Assembly (NCBI GenBank): GCA_018241505.1
Contig: JAFEDS010000016.1
Location: 186,001-250,000, forward strand
Length of the DNA stretch: 64,000 bases
Source of the DNA: Pseudomonadota bacterium
Lineage (GTDB): Bacteria > Pseudomonadota > Gammaproteobacteria > Steroidobacterales > Steroidobacteraceae
Reading direction: 5' to 3'
Program-made: the position numbers and the translations under genes
Shown: piece by piece, positions 1-9,509 of the stretch
Layout: each line of letters starts with the position of its first letter
Numbering within the stretch: position 1 is the stretch's first letter
Notes under the pieces: generated by a model
The model's database searches: none
What the model was told of the DNA's origin: nothing
What the model saw: only the letters and a program-made list of their open reading frames with translations

Positions 1-1304
1 GCGCCGTGCGCGACGTAGGCCTTGCCATCGCGGATATACGTTACATCGACAGCATTGCCCTTCTGAGCAACTTTTACGACGGTGCTGTTGAGCCGCACGC
101 GGATGGGACCGCGCGGCGAATCGAGCTCTTCGTACTTGACCCGGGTGGTAACCAGATCCTCCACCGTCTTGCCGGGCAACGCGCCCGGGAGCAAATTTCG
201 CAGCAAGGAGCGCGCAACTGTCGCATTGCCGTCCGGAAAGTGGAGCGTCTTCGAGCCACCCGTGTCGGCGAAGCCGGCCGGTGTGTAGCCCATGCGTGGA
301 ATCGAGCCCGGCTCGAGCTTCAGTCCGGAAAATCCGGGCATGTCGGATCCCCAACAATCGAGCGCCGATACAGCGTCGATGCCCGCTCCCCACAACCCGT
401 GCGTGTGCGTCTGATAGAAGGCGAGTGTCAGCGGCTGTACTTTCACCAGATCCCGCAAATAGTCGCGGTAGCTGATGGATGACAGGCGCAGCTTCTTCTG
501 AGCCGAGCTCATTCCGGGCATGTAGTCGATATTGCCCTCTTCCACCCGCTCAATGTCACGTTGTACCTGTTCCGGCAAGCCGCTCTTGGCAAGCGCGTGG
601 GCCACCGGTGAGGATTTCCAACCCACCATCAAGTGCTCGGTACCGAATGTTTCCCGGTCGAGAAACACGGCGCCGTGCAGGCCCAGCGAACCATAGAAGC
701 GATGGTTCTCAATCTTACTGAGGCGATCGACATCGATTCCGCAATCGACCAGCACCTGCGCCGCTACCGGGCTGTACGGGCGGGGACTTTCGATTGAGAG
801 GGTTCCGCCGTTCAGCAGGTTGAGCCGCCCATTCAACATGAACTCGTTGCGCTTGGCGTGGCCGCCAAAATCGTCGTGATTGTCGAGGATCAGGATGCGG
901 CTGCTGCGCGAGGCGCGGTCGCGATAGAAATGGGCCGCCGCAAGACCACTGATACCGCCACCGACAATCACCAGGTCGTAACTTTGTTGGGTATCAATCG
1001 CATCAGTGGTTACGTGCCCATCACGGACCGCGTGCGCGTTCTCAAACGAGCCGGGATGACTGCCGCGCATACCGGTGAGAGCGGGTGGATAGTAGCCAGC
1101 GCGATCTTGCGCACCCAGAATCTCGAGCGGGCTGGCTGCCAGCGAAGCCAGTGGCAACTCCGTTGCGACGCCCGCCGCCGCGATCAACGCGCCCTGCAGA
1201 AAATCCCGGCGGGGGATGCTGCGGTCCGCGCCCAGGTCACGGCTGCCGTTGGCGCCAGCCACGCTCGCATCGTCGCCGCTCGAGCCCGTGTGCTTTTTTC
1301 CCAT
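1..1304 (-). CDS. Spermidine dehydrogenase-like FAD oxidoreductase, partial (copy 1)
   Basis: The reading frame is open from an ATG at 1304 to the window edge, so about 434 N-terminal residues are seen and the C-terminus is missing. A twin-arginine signal (RRDF at residues 32-35) is followed by a YPPALTGMRGSHPGSFE-type segment, then a Rossmann FAD site (VIVGGGISG) and the family motif NHDDFGGHAKRNEF. All of these are shared with the copies at 3012-4898 and 11196-13184. The family oxidises polyamines or related amines; substrate here is unknown. It is last in the visible TonB receptor, FAD enzyme, amidohydrolase operon and begins 7 bp after the amidohydrolase stop. Export by Tat to the periplasm is inferred. 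No CxxCH haem site is visible in the part seen. Confidence 0.8.
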   Translation of the reverse strand, partial: MGKKHTGSSGDDASVAGANGSRDLGADRSIPRRDFLQGALIAAAGVATELPLASLAASPLEILGAQDRAGYYPPALTGMRGSHPGSFENAHAVRDGHVTTDAIDTQQSYDLVIVGGGISGLAAAHFYRDRASRSSRILILDNHDDFGGHAKRNEFMLNGRLNLLNGGTLSIESPRPYSPVAAQVLVDCGIDVDRLSKIENHRFYGSLGLHGAVFLDRETFGTEHLMVGWKSSPVAHALAKSGLPEQVQRDIERVEEGNIDYMPGMSSAQKKLRLSSISYRDYLRDLVKVQPLTLAFYQTHTHGLWGAGIDAVSALDCWGSDMPGFSGLKLEPGSIPRMGYTPAGFADTGGSKTLHFPDGNATVARSLLRNLLPGALPGKTVEDLVTTRVKYEELDSPRGPIRVRLNSTVVKVAQKGNAVDVTYIRDGKAYVAHG

Positions 1305-1311
1305 TCTCCGT

Positions 1312-3009
1312 CTATGCCTCGTAAACTGTCTTGCCACCTGTCACGGTGCGCAAAATCTTGATGTCCTTGATGGTCTGCGCGGGCACGGTCACAGGATCGC
1401 CCCCGAGAACCACATAGTCTGCCCACTTGCCCGGCGTAATGCTGCCCTTGATCGACTCTTCGCGGGACGCATAGGCGCCATTCAACGTGTTGATCTGAAG
1501 CGCTTCCGCCACGCTCACACGCTGATTGACACCCCACTTTTCACCATTCCAGCCAGTGCGGGTCGCCATTCCCTGCATCCCCATCAACGGCGCAAATGGG
1601 CCGGGAGAGAAGTCCGAACCCGCGGCGGCAGTGATGCCGGCATCAATGAACGACCGATACGCCATGCAGCGCTTCATCAGCTCTGCGCCGTAGAAGTGGA
1701 ATTTATCGGTGTTGTAATAGGCATAGGTTGTAAACGGTGTGGGAACCGCCCCCACCGCCTTGATCCGCCGCAGCAGATCGTCCGTGATCAATGTGCAATG
1801 GGTGATCTTCGGCCGCGCATCCGGAACCGGGTAGGCCTGCTGCGCGCGCTCGAGAGCTGTCAATACCGAGTCGATGGCCACATCGCCATTGGCGTGGCAA
1901 TTCACTTGGATTCCCGCGCGGTGCACTCTCAGTATCCAGGCATCGAGCACGTCCTGCGTTTCCGTGACATTGCCCTTGTAGCCGGACTCGTTGCCTGGGT
2001 ACGGCACGCTGATGGCCATGGTGCGTTCGGAAAACGAGCCATCGACCGTGTGCTCCGAAGTGGCGCCGAACTTCAGCCATTCATCGCCAAAGCCGGTCTT
2101 GACCCCGTTTTCAATCATTGCATCCAGGATGCTGCCACTGACTTCGTAACTGACTCGATGCAACAGATCGCCGCGAGTCCGTACGTCCTGAATGGCGCTC
2201 AGGTCACCGCCCTGGTGATGCACACTCGTGAGGCCATACCGGACAAACTGCTTGGAAATGTATGCGATGCCATCGCGGTTACGTTTGCGCTTTTGCTCTT
2301 CAGTGAACTGCGGCCGCTTGCCCACCTTGTCGAAAATATCCCTGGCGCGATCGGTCACCCTGCCGTTCAGCGCCCCGTGGACATCCCGGTCGAAGGTGCC
2401 ACCGGCTGGATTTTGCACGTTCGGTGCAATCCCCGCGAGCTCAAATGCCTTGCTGTTGTAGTAGGTCGTGTGTCCACCCCGATGGCGCACAGCCACGGGA
2501 TGTTCGGTGGAAACCTTGTCGAGATCGTGAATGTTGACCTCGCGCTTGTCCTTTACCTTCGTATCGTCATAGAAAAAGCCTTCAATCCAATACCCGGGCG
2601 GGGTTTGGCGGGCTTTGGCGGCCAGCTTGCCCACAATGGAATCGATCGTAACGAACTCAACTTCGAACGGGTTACCGACCAGCACCTCGTACAGCAGCAC
2701 GTTCCCGACGGCGTGGTTGTGGCAGTCAATGAAACCGGGCACAACAGTCGCTCGTTGCGCGTCCTGCGTCTGTGTGCTGCGCCCGGCCAGCGCCTTGATT
2801 TCATCATTGCTGCCCACGGCAATGAAGCGCCCTCCCCGCACTGCAAAGGCCTCCGCGTGCGGCTGACGGGGATCTACAGTCAACACGTTGGCATTCACGA
2901 CAATCAGATCCGGGCCTCGGGCGTTTGCTTCCTCTGCCGCGCGCAGGCGCCCCAGCATCGCGAGGCTCACCCCCGTCATGCCCAACATTGACCTGCGGCT
3001 GATTTTCAT
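1312..3009 (-). CDS. YtcJ-like metal-dependent amidohydrolase, exported
   Basis: About 565 residues. It opens with a Tat-like signal (ISRRSMLGMTG) and continues with the amidohydrolase pattern: an N-terminal strand block (IVVNANVLTVDP), the first metal motif FIDCHNHAVG, a later histidine in VNCHANGDVAID, and a C-terminal PGKWADYVVLGGDP segment. This is the COG1574/YtcJ type, which hydrolyses amide-like bonds in small molecules. I chose the ATG at 3009, two bases after the stop of the upstream FAD enzyme, over the TTG at 3039. Sharing an operon with two amine-oxidising FAD enzymes suggests it frees an amine from an N-acyl or similar derivative; that is inference. A second relative lies at 14698-16431. 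Confidence 0.85.
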   Translation of the reverse strand: MKISRRSMLGMTGVSLAMLGRLRAAEEANARGPDLIVVNANVLTVDPRQPHAEAFAVRGGRFIAVGSNDEIKALAGRSTQTQDAQRATVVPGFIDCHNHAVGNVLLYEVLVGNPFEVEFVTIDSIVGKLAAKARQTPPGYWIEGFFYDDTKVKDKREVNIHDLDKVSTEHPVAVRHRGGHTTYYNSKAFELAGIAPNVQNPAGGTFDRDVHGALNGRVTDRARDIFDKVGKRPQFTEEQKRKRNRDGIAYISKQFVRYGLTSVHHQGGDLSAIQDVRTRGDLLHRVSYEVSGSILDAMIENGVKTGFGDEWLKFGATSEHTVDGSFSERTMAISVPYPGNESGYKGNVTETQDVLDAWILRVHRAGIQVNCHANGDVAIDSVLTALERAQQAYPVPDARPKITHCTLITDDLLRRIKAVGAVPTPFTTYAYYNTDKFHFYGAELMKRCMAYRSFIDAGITAAAGSDFSPGPFAPLMGMQGMATRTGWNGEKWGVNQRVSVAEALQINTLNGAYASREESIKGSITPGKWADYVVLGGDPVTVPAQTIKDIKILRTVTGGKTVYEA

Positions 3010-3011
3010 TT

Positions 3012-4898
3012 TTAAACCATCCCCCTCGATGCCAGGCAATCCTGTACTGCCCGCTGCGCCTGGTCGATTGCCGTGTTGGTAAACGCCGCCGCCGACGCAT
3101 CGGCATTGGCGATCGCAATCCGCCCGAAAGCGCGCCTGCCTAAAACGTGTGGCCGCTCAGCCTCGGGCATGTCCGGATCGCCGAGCGTATCGTACGTGTA
3201 GGCATAGCCATGGGGCCAGCGATTCACGGTGATGGCAAGGATGTCCCGATTCGCATCGAAGCCACCGGGGCGCAACATCCGATCCATCTGGGCACGAATT
3301 TCTTTCTCGATCTTCTCGAACGGTGTCGCAAGCATGTCGAGGCGTCCCTGGCGATGCTGTTCCTTGCGGGGCAAACCCGGCTTGTTCGGGTTGCGGATCA
3401 TGTGAACCACAATGGGTTCCCGCGGATCGTTGGGAAACTGGTATCGCCCCAGTGACACTGGGATATCGAGCATGGTACTCGTGTGATAGCCATTCGGCGC
3501 ATGAATGCTTTCCACACCGAGCTTACGCCATGGCTCCCAATTTCTCACCAGAACGTTGGTGTACTGCATCGGCACCTTGGATGCATACGCCAAGGCCTGC
3601 TTCTGCTCTTGCGGCAAGCTCGGCACAATGAAGCGGATGATGTTGTTGAAGCACGCCATGATGACATTGTCGGCCATGACCTGCTGGGCTCGACCATCGC
3701 GCATGTAGATGACACGTACGCCATCCGGCTTTGCGGCGGTGCCCACGTGCTCGACACGAATGGCCGTGCTTCGCAACCGGATTCGGGTCGGCTGAGCAGG
3801 CCGATCCAGTGCAGGATACTCGGCGTGCGCCGTGACGATGGATTCCATCGTCTGTTTACCCTGGAAAACCTCCGGAACCAGGCGGCTCACCAACAGGCGC
3901 GCGATGGTTGCGTTGCCATCCGGGAAATGGAATTCGTAGTCGGAGTGGAAGAAGGGATCCGGCGGCAACCCGAGCCCCGCGAAGCCGGCGGCACCCGATC
4001 GAGCGGCCGTGTACGCAGGACACGTGTCCACACGCATGTTGTTTCGGAAGCCCTCGCCCGCGAAATACGGGAGGCTCGCCGGAAGCAGTTTCGCGTGCTT
4101 CAACAGATAGTCCTGGTAACTCATCCGCTTCAGTCGTTCGATCTTGTCGGCGCTCGATAGTCCCGCCAGATAATCAACCGATTCAGTGTGGATCCGGATG
4201 AGGTCGGCGCGCACAGCCGCGGTCAACGGTGCGGCACTGAAGAATTCAGACCAGGGGCGCTTGCTGACACCCGCCACCAGGCGATCGGACCCGAAGTGCT
4301 CACGATCGAAGAAAACACCCCGCTGCAATCCGGCATACAGCTCCCGGTCCTCGTGTTGCGAGTAGCTGGCGACATCGATGCCGAGGTCGGCTATGAGCGC
4401 CTTGGCCGTGTAGCTGTAGGGAAAGGGCGTTTCAATGCTCATGGTTCCGCCATAAGCCAGGTACATCCGGCCGTTGTGGTGGAACTCGTTACGCTTGGCG
4501 TGCCCTCCGAAATCGTCGTGATTGTCGAGAATGAGTATCTTCTGTCCGGCACCCAGCGCCTGGCGAAAAAAGTAGGCCGCCGACAGCCCGGAGATGCCGC
4601 CGCCAACAACGACCAGATCGTAGCGCTCGCCCGTGTCCGCGGCGCTCACGGAACCGGAGAATTGACCGTCCCGGGCGGCGTGCGCGACCTCGAACGACCC
4701 CGGATACTGCCCCCGCAAGCCGGTTGCGGCCGGTGGATAGGGGCTCGCATCGGGCGGGGGTGTATCCAGTTCGCTCCTGCCGGTGTCCCCGGGTACCGCG
4801 TCGGCGGCCTGAAGCCGCGATGCCAGCGCAACAGCCGCCAAGCCGCCGCCAATGAAATCGCGCCGGTCGATACCAGCGCCGGACTCCGGGACAGTCAT
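3012..4898 (-). CDS. Spermidine dehydrogenase-like FAD oxidoreductase (copy 2)
   Basis: 628 residues, the only copy with an obvious ATG start (4898). It has a Tat signal (DRRDFIGGG), the segment YPPAATGLRGQYPGSFE, the FAD-binding loop VVVGGGISGLSAAYFF, NHDDFGGHAKRNEF and, near the C-terminus, NRWPHGYAYTYD and RIAIANADA, which probably complete the FAD fold. Relatives include bacterial spermidine dehydrogenases, which cut polyamines at the secondary nitrogen. The gene begins 9 bp after the TonB receptor stop and ends 2 bp before the amidohydrolase start, so the three are almost surely one transcript. No CxxCH haem motif is present. Function as a periplasmic amine dehydrogenase is from family; substrate is unknown. 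Confidence 0.85.
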   Translation of the reverse strand: MTVPESGAGIDRRDFIGGGLAAVALASRLQAADAVPGDTGRSELDTPPPDASPYPPAATGLRGQYPGSFEVAHAARDGQFSGSVSAADTGERYDLVVVGGGISGLSAAYFFRQALGAGQKILILDNHDDFGGHAKRNEFHHNGRMYLAYGGTMSIETPFPYSYTAKALIADLGIDVASYSQHEDRELYAGLQRGVFFDREHFGSDRLVAGVSKRPWSEFFSAAPLTAAVRADLIRIHTESVDYLAGLSSADKIERLKRMSYQDYLLKHAKLLPASLPYFAGEGFRNNMRVDTCPAYTAARSGAAGFAGLGLPPDPFFHSDYEFHFPDGNATIARLLVSRLVPEVFQGKQTMESIVTAHAEYPALDRPAQPTRIRLRSTAIRVEHVGTAAKPDGVRVIYMRDGRAQQVMADNVIMACFNNIIRFIVPSLPQEQKQALAYASKVPMQYTNVLVRNWEPWRKLGVESIHAPNGYHTSTMLDIPVSLGRYQFPNDPREPIVVHMIRNPNKPGLPRKEQHRQGRLDMLATPFEKIEKEIRAQMDRMLRPGGFDANRDILAITVNRWPHGYAYTYDTLGDPDMPEAERPHVLGRRAFGRIAIANADASAAAFTNTAIDQAQRAVQDCLASRGMV

Positions 4899-4907
4899 CG
4901 ATTCGCC

Positions 4908-7340
4908 TCAGCGCCAGTTAAAGGTGCCCGTGATGCCGATTGTCAGCGGCCGGAAGGTGCTCGCCTGAAACAGAACGGTATCGCGGTCCTCGTGAGTGTA
5001 AGTCACCTGCGGCCGCGAATTGAGCACGTTGTCCACGAACAGGGAGACATTGAACGAATCAAATGCCACGCCGGCGCGCAAACTCAGGAAGTTGGTCGCA
5101 GGAGGGGCCACCAGGGCGCCGTCGTAAGCCTGATCCGCCGGATTGCGGCTGTTCGACGGGCGCGTGACCCTGCTCTTGTACTCATCGTCGATGCGGATAT
5201 AGGCGCGGTCCTCAAACAGTGGCAGCGACTTCTCGATGCCGAAGGCGAGCGTCCAGGGCGCAATATCCAGCCCGTCGCCGGCCTTGCGTACCGGAGCCGC
5301 GTCCGGACCGCCCAGCCGCAGGTCTTCCGTGTAGTAGGCATTGGTATAACCTATCGCAGTCTCGAAACTGAGTCCTGAAATCGGCCGGAACTCGGCCTGC
5401 ACATCGAACCCACGGCTGGTGGCCTTGCCCAGGTTACCCGTGAATTGAATCGCGCAACTGTTCAGGAACACCGTGTCCTGAATGCCGTCCCAGTTGATGT
5501 AGTAGGCGCTGCTCGCCAACTGCAGCTTGTGATTGAACAGACTGTTCTTGGCACCGATTTCCCAACTCTTTACGCGGTCTGACTTGTACGAATCCGGTGA
5601 TTTGGACAGGCCGAGCTGTTGCAGGTCGGTCTTGCAGGCATCGTAGGGAACGGGTGCGTTCGCCCCGCCCGCGCGAAAGCCCTTGGCCCACGTCGTATAG
5701 AACAGATTTTCCTCGTTCATCTGGTAGGACAGTCCCGCCTTGGGCGTGAACGGTTTCTCGCTCGTCTCGCCCTGGCCTTCGGTGCGCACACCGTTCTGCG
5801 AGCCATCGGCGAAATTGCTGAAGCTGTACTTGGTCCAGGCGTAACGGCCACCGAGCGTGAGCTTCAGTTGCTGCGTCAGCTTGTAGGTGAGATCGGCAAA
5901 CACGGCGGTCTGTTTGTCCACCGCGTTCGTGTTGTTGATGTAGCTGTCGATGTGTCCCCCGGTCGAGTAGAGCGGCCAGCCAAAATAGTCCTCGATACCC
6001 TGACCGAACAGTTGGTTGAACAACCGGTCGCCCATCGGGTCGACGAGCTCTTCAGCACTGTGCTGGCGGCTGCGTTGAAAGAACACTCCGGCCACCCAGG
6101 TCAACGGCTGTGCCGGATCGTTGGATTGCAAGCGCAGTTCCTCGGTGAAGTTCCGTTGGTTATTGGTCACCAGGGAGGGACTGCGATAGTAGCCCACGGC
6201 TGGATTTACACCTTTCGGCGTGAGCAGCGGGTACTGGTCCACGGCACAGCCGTCGCAACCCTCCGACAGGAGGCTCTGATAGTAGCTGAGGTCGTAGAGC
6301 GTTCCGTCATAACCCGTGGTGTTGTCGCGCTTGAAGTAGGACGTGTTGGAAATCAGGCTGACAGCCGTCCAGTCGTAACGGATCAACAATGCGGGAAGCG
6401 AAAAGCGGTCGAGGCTGCCGCGCAGATCGGGCGAGCCGTTCAGGAACACGCCGCTGCCGGGATCTGAAATGCCCACGAAGTACAGATCGGTGTCGTGTAC
6501 GTTGCGCTTCTGGTAAAGGATGGACGGAGTGATCATCAACCCGCTGACCGGCTGGAACGTCAAAGCGCCGCGCAGCGAGTCGATTTGCCCGTGATTGGCG
6601 TTGTGCTCGGTGGTGTTGCCGGTCGACGTGTCGACCCTGTCGACGTAGCCTCCGTCGTGCCGGTGCCAGGCGCTCACCCGGAACCCAAGCACGTCGTTCA
6701 CTATGGGGCCGCCGAAAGCCGCGCCGGTCTCATAACTCAGGTCTCCGTAGCGCGTACCACTCACCTCACCGCGAACGACACCCGAATATTTTGTAAGACT
6801 CGGCTGGGCCGTGATGTAGCGTACCGTGCCACCCTCCGAGCCCGCTCCAAACAACGTGCCTTGCGGTCCTCGCAACACCTCAACTCGCTCCAGGTCGAAG
6901 ATCCCGGGCAGCGAGTCATCCGCGGAAAATCCCAGAGCGCGCATCTGTATGGGTGTGTCATCCAGATAGATGCCCGTAGTGCCGGAACCCGCGCCAGAGG
7001 AAATGCCGCGAATGGAAATCGTGTTCCGGTTACCGCCGCCGTTGCCGCTATCGAAGTCCACTCCCGGCGTGAACCGAGCGATGTCCGCGAAGGACTTCAT
7101 GCCCTTCTGCTCCATGACCTCCGGAGTGATGGCCGTGACGCTCACCGCCACTTTAGAGATCGACTCCGCCTGCCGGGTCGCCGTGACCACCACCTCTTGA
7201 AGCGAGTCTCCTCCGCCCGCGGCGCTCTGTGCCCATGCGCTTGCCCCCCATATGGGCATCAGCATCAGAGCGAGGCGCGATCCGTAACGCCGTGCCTGCT
7301 GCCTCGACTCACGGTTCCAGACTTCGAAATGGTGTTCCAC
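4908..7340 (-). CDS. TonB-dependent outer membrane receptor
   Basis: About 810 residues with a signal peptide (basic RRYGSR, hydrophobic LALMLMPIW, ending near WAQS), a TonB-box-like LQEVVVTATR, a plug domain (RGPQGTLFGAGSEGGTVRYI) and a long beta-barrel ending in a C-terminal aromatic residue plus Arg (TFNWR). It imports a scarce or large ligand across the outer membrane using TonB energy. The start is a GTG at 7340; the next in-frame ATG (7265) would cut the signal peptide. It is first in the operon with the FAD enzymes and amidohydrolase, so the ligand is probably an amine or amine conjugate. It is transcribed away from the MocR regulator gene. Confidence 0.9.
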   Translation of the reverse strand: MEHHFEVWNRESRQQARRYGSRLALMLMPIWGASAWAQSAAGGGDSLQEVVVTATRQAESISKVAVSVTAITPEVMEQKGMKSFADIARFTPGVDFDSGNGGGNRNTISIRGISSGAGSGTTGIYLDDTPIQMRALGFSADDSLPGIFDLERVEVLRGPQGTLFGAGSEGGTVRYITAQPSLTKYSGVVRGEVSGTRYGDLSYETGAAFGGPIVNDVLGFRVSAWHRHDGGYVDRVDTSTGNTTEHNANHGQIDSLRGALTFQPVSGLMITPSILYQKRNVHDTDLYFVGISDPGSGVFLNGSPDLRGSLDRFSLPALLIRYDWTAVSLISNTSYFKRDNTTGYDGTLYDLSYYQSLLSEGCDGCAVDQYPLLTPKGVNPAVGYYRSPSLVTNNQRNFTEELRLQSNDPAQPLTWVAGVFFQRSRQHSAEELVDPMGDRLFNQLFGQGIEDYFGWPLYSTGGHIDSYINNTNAVDKQTAVFADLTYKLTQQLKLTLGGRYAWTKYSFSNFADGSQNGVRTEGQGETSEKPFTPKAGLSYQMNEENLFYTTWAKGFRAGGANAPVPYDACKTDLQQLGLSKSPDSYKSDRVKSWEIGAKNSLFNHKLQLASSAYYINWDGIQDTVFLNSCAIQFTGNLGKATSRGFDVQAEFRPISGLSFETAIGYTNAYYTEDLRLGGPDAAPVRKAGDGLDIAPWTLAFGIEKSLPLFEDRAYIRIDDEYKSRVTRPSNSRNPADQAYDGALVAPPATNFLSLRAGVAFDSFNVSLFVDNVLNSRPQVTYTHEDRDTVLFQASTFRPLTIGITGTFNWR

Positions 7341-7681
7341 TCGCTTTTACTCCCCACGACTTGTGACTGCTCGAGTTGCTCGGTTGTGTCGCGGTTCTTC
7401 TGGGGCGCTTCGGGCGCCGGACCGCTGACCGAGCCATACTGCGGGAACAATCAGGGATCGGCCATGGACGGAGTGAGCACAGTTCCAGCATTACTGTAGT
7501 GACGATTTCACCTGTACAGTCCGAATCTGTGATGCCAGCGCAACAGGCCAAGGCGCGCGTCCAGCGATTGCCCTGGCCAGGCCCCCCTGCGCCGCTGGAA
7601 GGGGGCGTTGCATAAAGGATGACGGTGGGAGATGATCGACTGTGATCACAACGACGGCCGGAAGAAAAGGGGGGCGCGGTT
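7341..7681. promoter_or_regulatory. Divergent control region between TonB operon and MocR gene
   Basis: 341 bp without a supportable gene. It holds CTGTAGTGA at 7494-7502 and CTGTACAGT at 7512-7520; the core CTGTACAG is an 8-bp palindrome. The same two words occur together in the 13185-13307 divergent region. A purine-rich AGGGGGG run stands just before the GTG at 7682 and would serve as its ribosome site. MocR proteins commonly bind next to their own gene, so this is the likely operator. Confidence 0.5.
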
Positions 7682-9106
7682 GTGTCTGTGTCAGAGTCCT
7701 CGATCAGCCCTGCCCGACCGGTGACCTCCAGCGATCCTGGACCGCAGACGCGTGTGGCCACCATCGCCACGGGACTGCGGCGTCGTGTGATGTCTGGCGA
7801 GTTGAGCCAGGGCGATCACATGCCGTCCGTGCGCCAGCTCGCGCGTCAGAATGGCGTCAGCGCCTTTACAGCCTCGCGTGTGTACGACCTTCTGGTCGCC
7901 GAAGGCCTCGTGGATGCGAGGCGCGGCTCAGGATATTTTGTCTCTGAAAGCATCCAGGTACTCAAGCAGCGCGGGCCCGCCGGGCCCGAGGCCCTGGCGG
8001 ACTCGATCTGGCCACTGCGCCGCGACTACGACTCCCGGCTCGTTCGCCTGGATGCCGGGTGTGGCTGGCTTCCCGCGGGCTGGCTGTTTGGAGATGGGGT
8101 GCGAACGGCGCTCAAGAAGGTAGCGCGCCGGCCCTCGGCCTATGTCGGCCGGTATGGCAGTCCGTATGGCTTACGGTCTTTGCGCAGGCACCTGGTCACG
8201 CGGCTCGCGCAACGTGAAATCGAGTGCGCGGAAGATCAGATCGTGCTCACCCAGGGCGCCAGCCAGGCGCTCGAGTTATGTATCAGCACACTGACCAACG
8301 CCGGCGATCAGGTGTTGGTGGATGATCCCTGCTATCCGTACGTGCTGGCCATGCTGCGCGGTCGCGGTGTCCGGCCGATCGGCGTGCCGCGCACAGTGAA
8401 CGGGCCGGATGTGCGAGCCCTGCAGGCGCTCGTGTCGAAGTCGAATGCACGTGTATTCATCACCAACACGACGTTCCACAATCCAACGGGAACCACCACC
8501 TCACAGCAGGTCGCCCACGAAATCCTGATGGCGGCCCGGGCCCACGATCTGACCATTGTCGAAGATGATATTTTCGCAGAGCTCGCCGTCGACCGTCCCT
8601 CGAGCCTGGCCTCGCTCGACCGGCTGCGGCGCGTGATCTACATCGGCAGCTTTTCAAAGACCATTGCACCGAACCTGCGAGTGGGCTACATCGCTGCCGC
8701 CGCGGACATGGCCGAGCGCATCGCGGGCCTCAAGAATATCCTGGCCCTGTCCTCCTCGGAGCTGACCGAGCAGCTCGTGCTGTCCATCCTCACCGGCGGC
8801 CGCCACCGCACCCATCTCGAAAGCCTGCGCAAGCGCTTGGCCAACAACTATCTGCAGATCAGCCGACGCTTCGCGAGCGCCGGCGCGACAGTGGAATTCA
8901 GGGGTGGGGGCCTCTTCCTCTGGGCACGCCTGCCCACGCACTCGAGCGCACCCGAGGTTGTGCAGCTTGCCAAGGCACGCGGCATTTTGTTGGCGCCCGG
9001 ACAGATGTTTCGGCCGGACGCCCAGTCGTGTGAGCATTTTCGCTTCAACGTGGCCTACGCCAACGACGAGCTGCTGTACGATTTCATCCGCAGCCTGCCG
9101 TCCTGA
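7682..9106 (+). CDS. MocR/GabR-type regulator: GntR DNA-binding plus aminotransferase-like domain
   Basis: 474 residues. Residues about 25-95 form a GntR winged helix (MPSVRQLARQNGVSAFTASR, then LVDARRGSGYFV). The rest is a fold-type I aminotransferase domain with the PLP lysine motif IGSFSKTIAPNLRVGY, DDPCYPY and NTTFHNPTG. Such proteins sense PLP together with an amino compound, such as GABA or taurine, and switch nearby catabolic genes. The start is GTG at 7682 (another GTG lies at 7688) after a strong purine-rich site. It is divergent from the TonB/FAD oxidase operon, and shared motifs suggest it also acts at 13185-13307. Its 3' end overlaps the convergent cytochrome gene by 23 bp. Confidence 0.9.
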   Translation: MSVSESSISPARPVTSSDPGPQTRVATIATGLRRRVMSGELSQGDHMPSVRQLARQNGVSAFTASRVYDLLVAEGLVDARRGSGYFVSESIQVLKQRGPAGPEALADSIWPLRRDYDSRLVRLDAGCGWLPAGWLFGDGVRTALKKVARRPSAYVGRYGSPYGLRSLRRHLVTRLAQREIECAEDQIVLTQGASQALELCISTLTNAGDQVLVDDPCYPYVLAMLRGRGVRPIGVPRTVNGPDVRALQALVSKSNARVFITNTTFHNPTGTTTSQQVAHEILMAARAHDLTIVEDDIFAELAVDRPSSLASLDRLRRVIYIGSFSKTIAPNLRVGYIAAAADMAERIAGLKNILALSSSELTEQLVLSILTGGRHRTHLESLRKRLANNYLQISRRFASAGATVEFRGGGLFLWARLPTHSSAPEVVQLAKARGILLAPGQMFRPDAQSCEHFRFNVAYANDELLYDFIRSLPS

Positions 9107-9509
9107 CCTCGGTCAGAATACGCTGCCGGTAAACATCGAGCCGGTTGGTAAGCGGCTGCCGCCGCAAAGCCGAAACTTCAGTTGCGTCGTAGCGCGGAGC
9201 CCCAGCCGGAACGCTCGCTCCCCCGAGACCGAACACGACGAAGTTCAATAAGTCCGCCAGCAGCTCATCCGACACGGGAGCCCGCGCGATGTTGGGCAGG
9301 CGAACCAGGTAGCGGCGCCCATCGTCCGTGCACAAGAAACGTCCCGCTTCGTTTTTCAACGTCGGGATGGTCTTCGGAGCGGATACGCCCTGAATGCCAT
9401 GACAACCGCCACAATATTTCAGATATGCGATGTGAACGGGCGGCAGCGGTTCCTGGCCCGCGGCACGAGCGATCGCGGCGCTTGCGAGCATTGCCGCGAC
9501 CCAGCGCAC
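9084..9509 (-). CDS. Monohaem cytochrome c, probable electron acceptor of the TTQ enzyme
   Basis: 141 residues from a GTG at 9509 that overlaps the light-chain stop by one base (TAGTG). A short signal peptide (WVAAMLASAAIARAAG) is followed by one haem c site, CGGCH. No methionine follows the haem motif anywhere in the protein, so the usual Met distal ligand of class I cytochromes is absent; a histidine or another residue must serve, or the site is open. Position directly after the amine dehydrogenase subunits argues that it takes electrons from TTQ, as cytochromes and azurin or amicyanin do in known systems. An ATG at 9491 would give a shorter signal peptide. Confidence 0.75.
   Translation of the reverse strand: MRWVAAMLASAAIARAAGQEPLPPVHIAYLKYCGGCHGIQGVSAPKTIPTLKNEAGRFLCTDDGRRYLVRLPNIARAPVSDELLADLLNFVVFGLGGASVPAGAPRYDATEVSALRRQPLTNRLDVYRQRILTEVRTAGCG

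Noticed and set aside
1216-2991. Long plus-strand open frame opposite the YtcJ-like amidohydrolase (591 codons)
   Set aside because: No family features; it mirrors a clear amidohydrolase on the other strand, as is common in GC-rich DNA.
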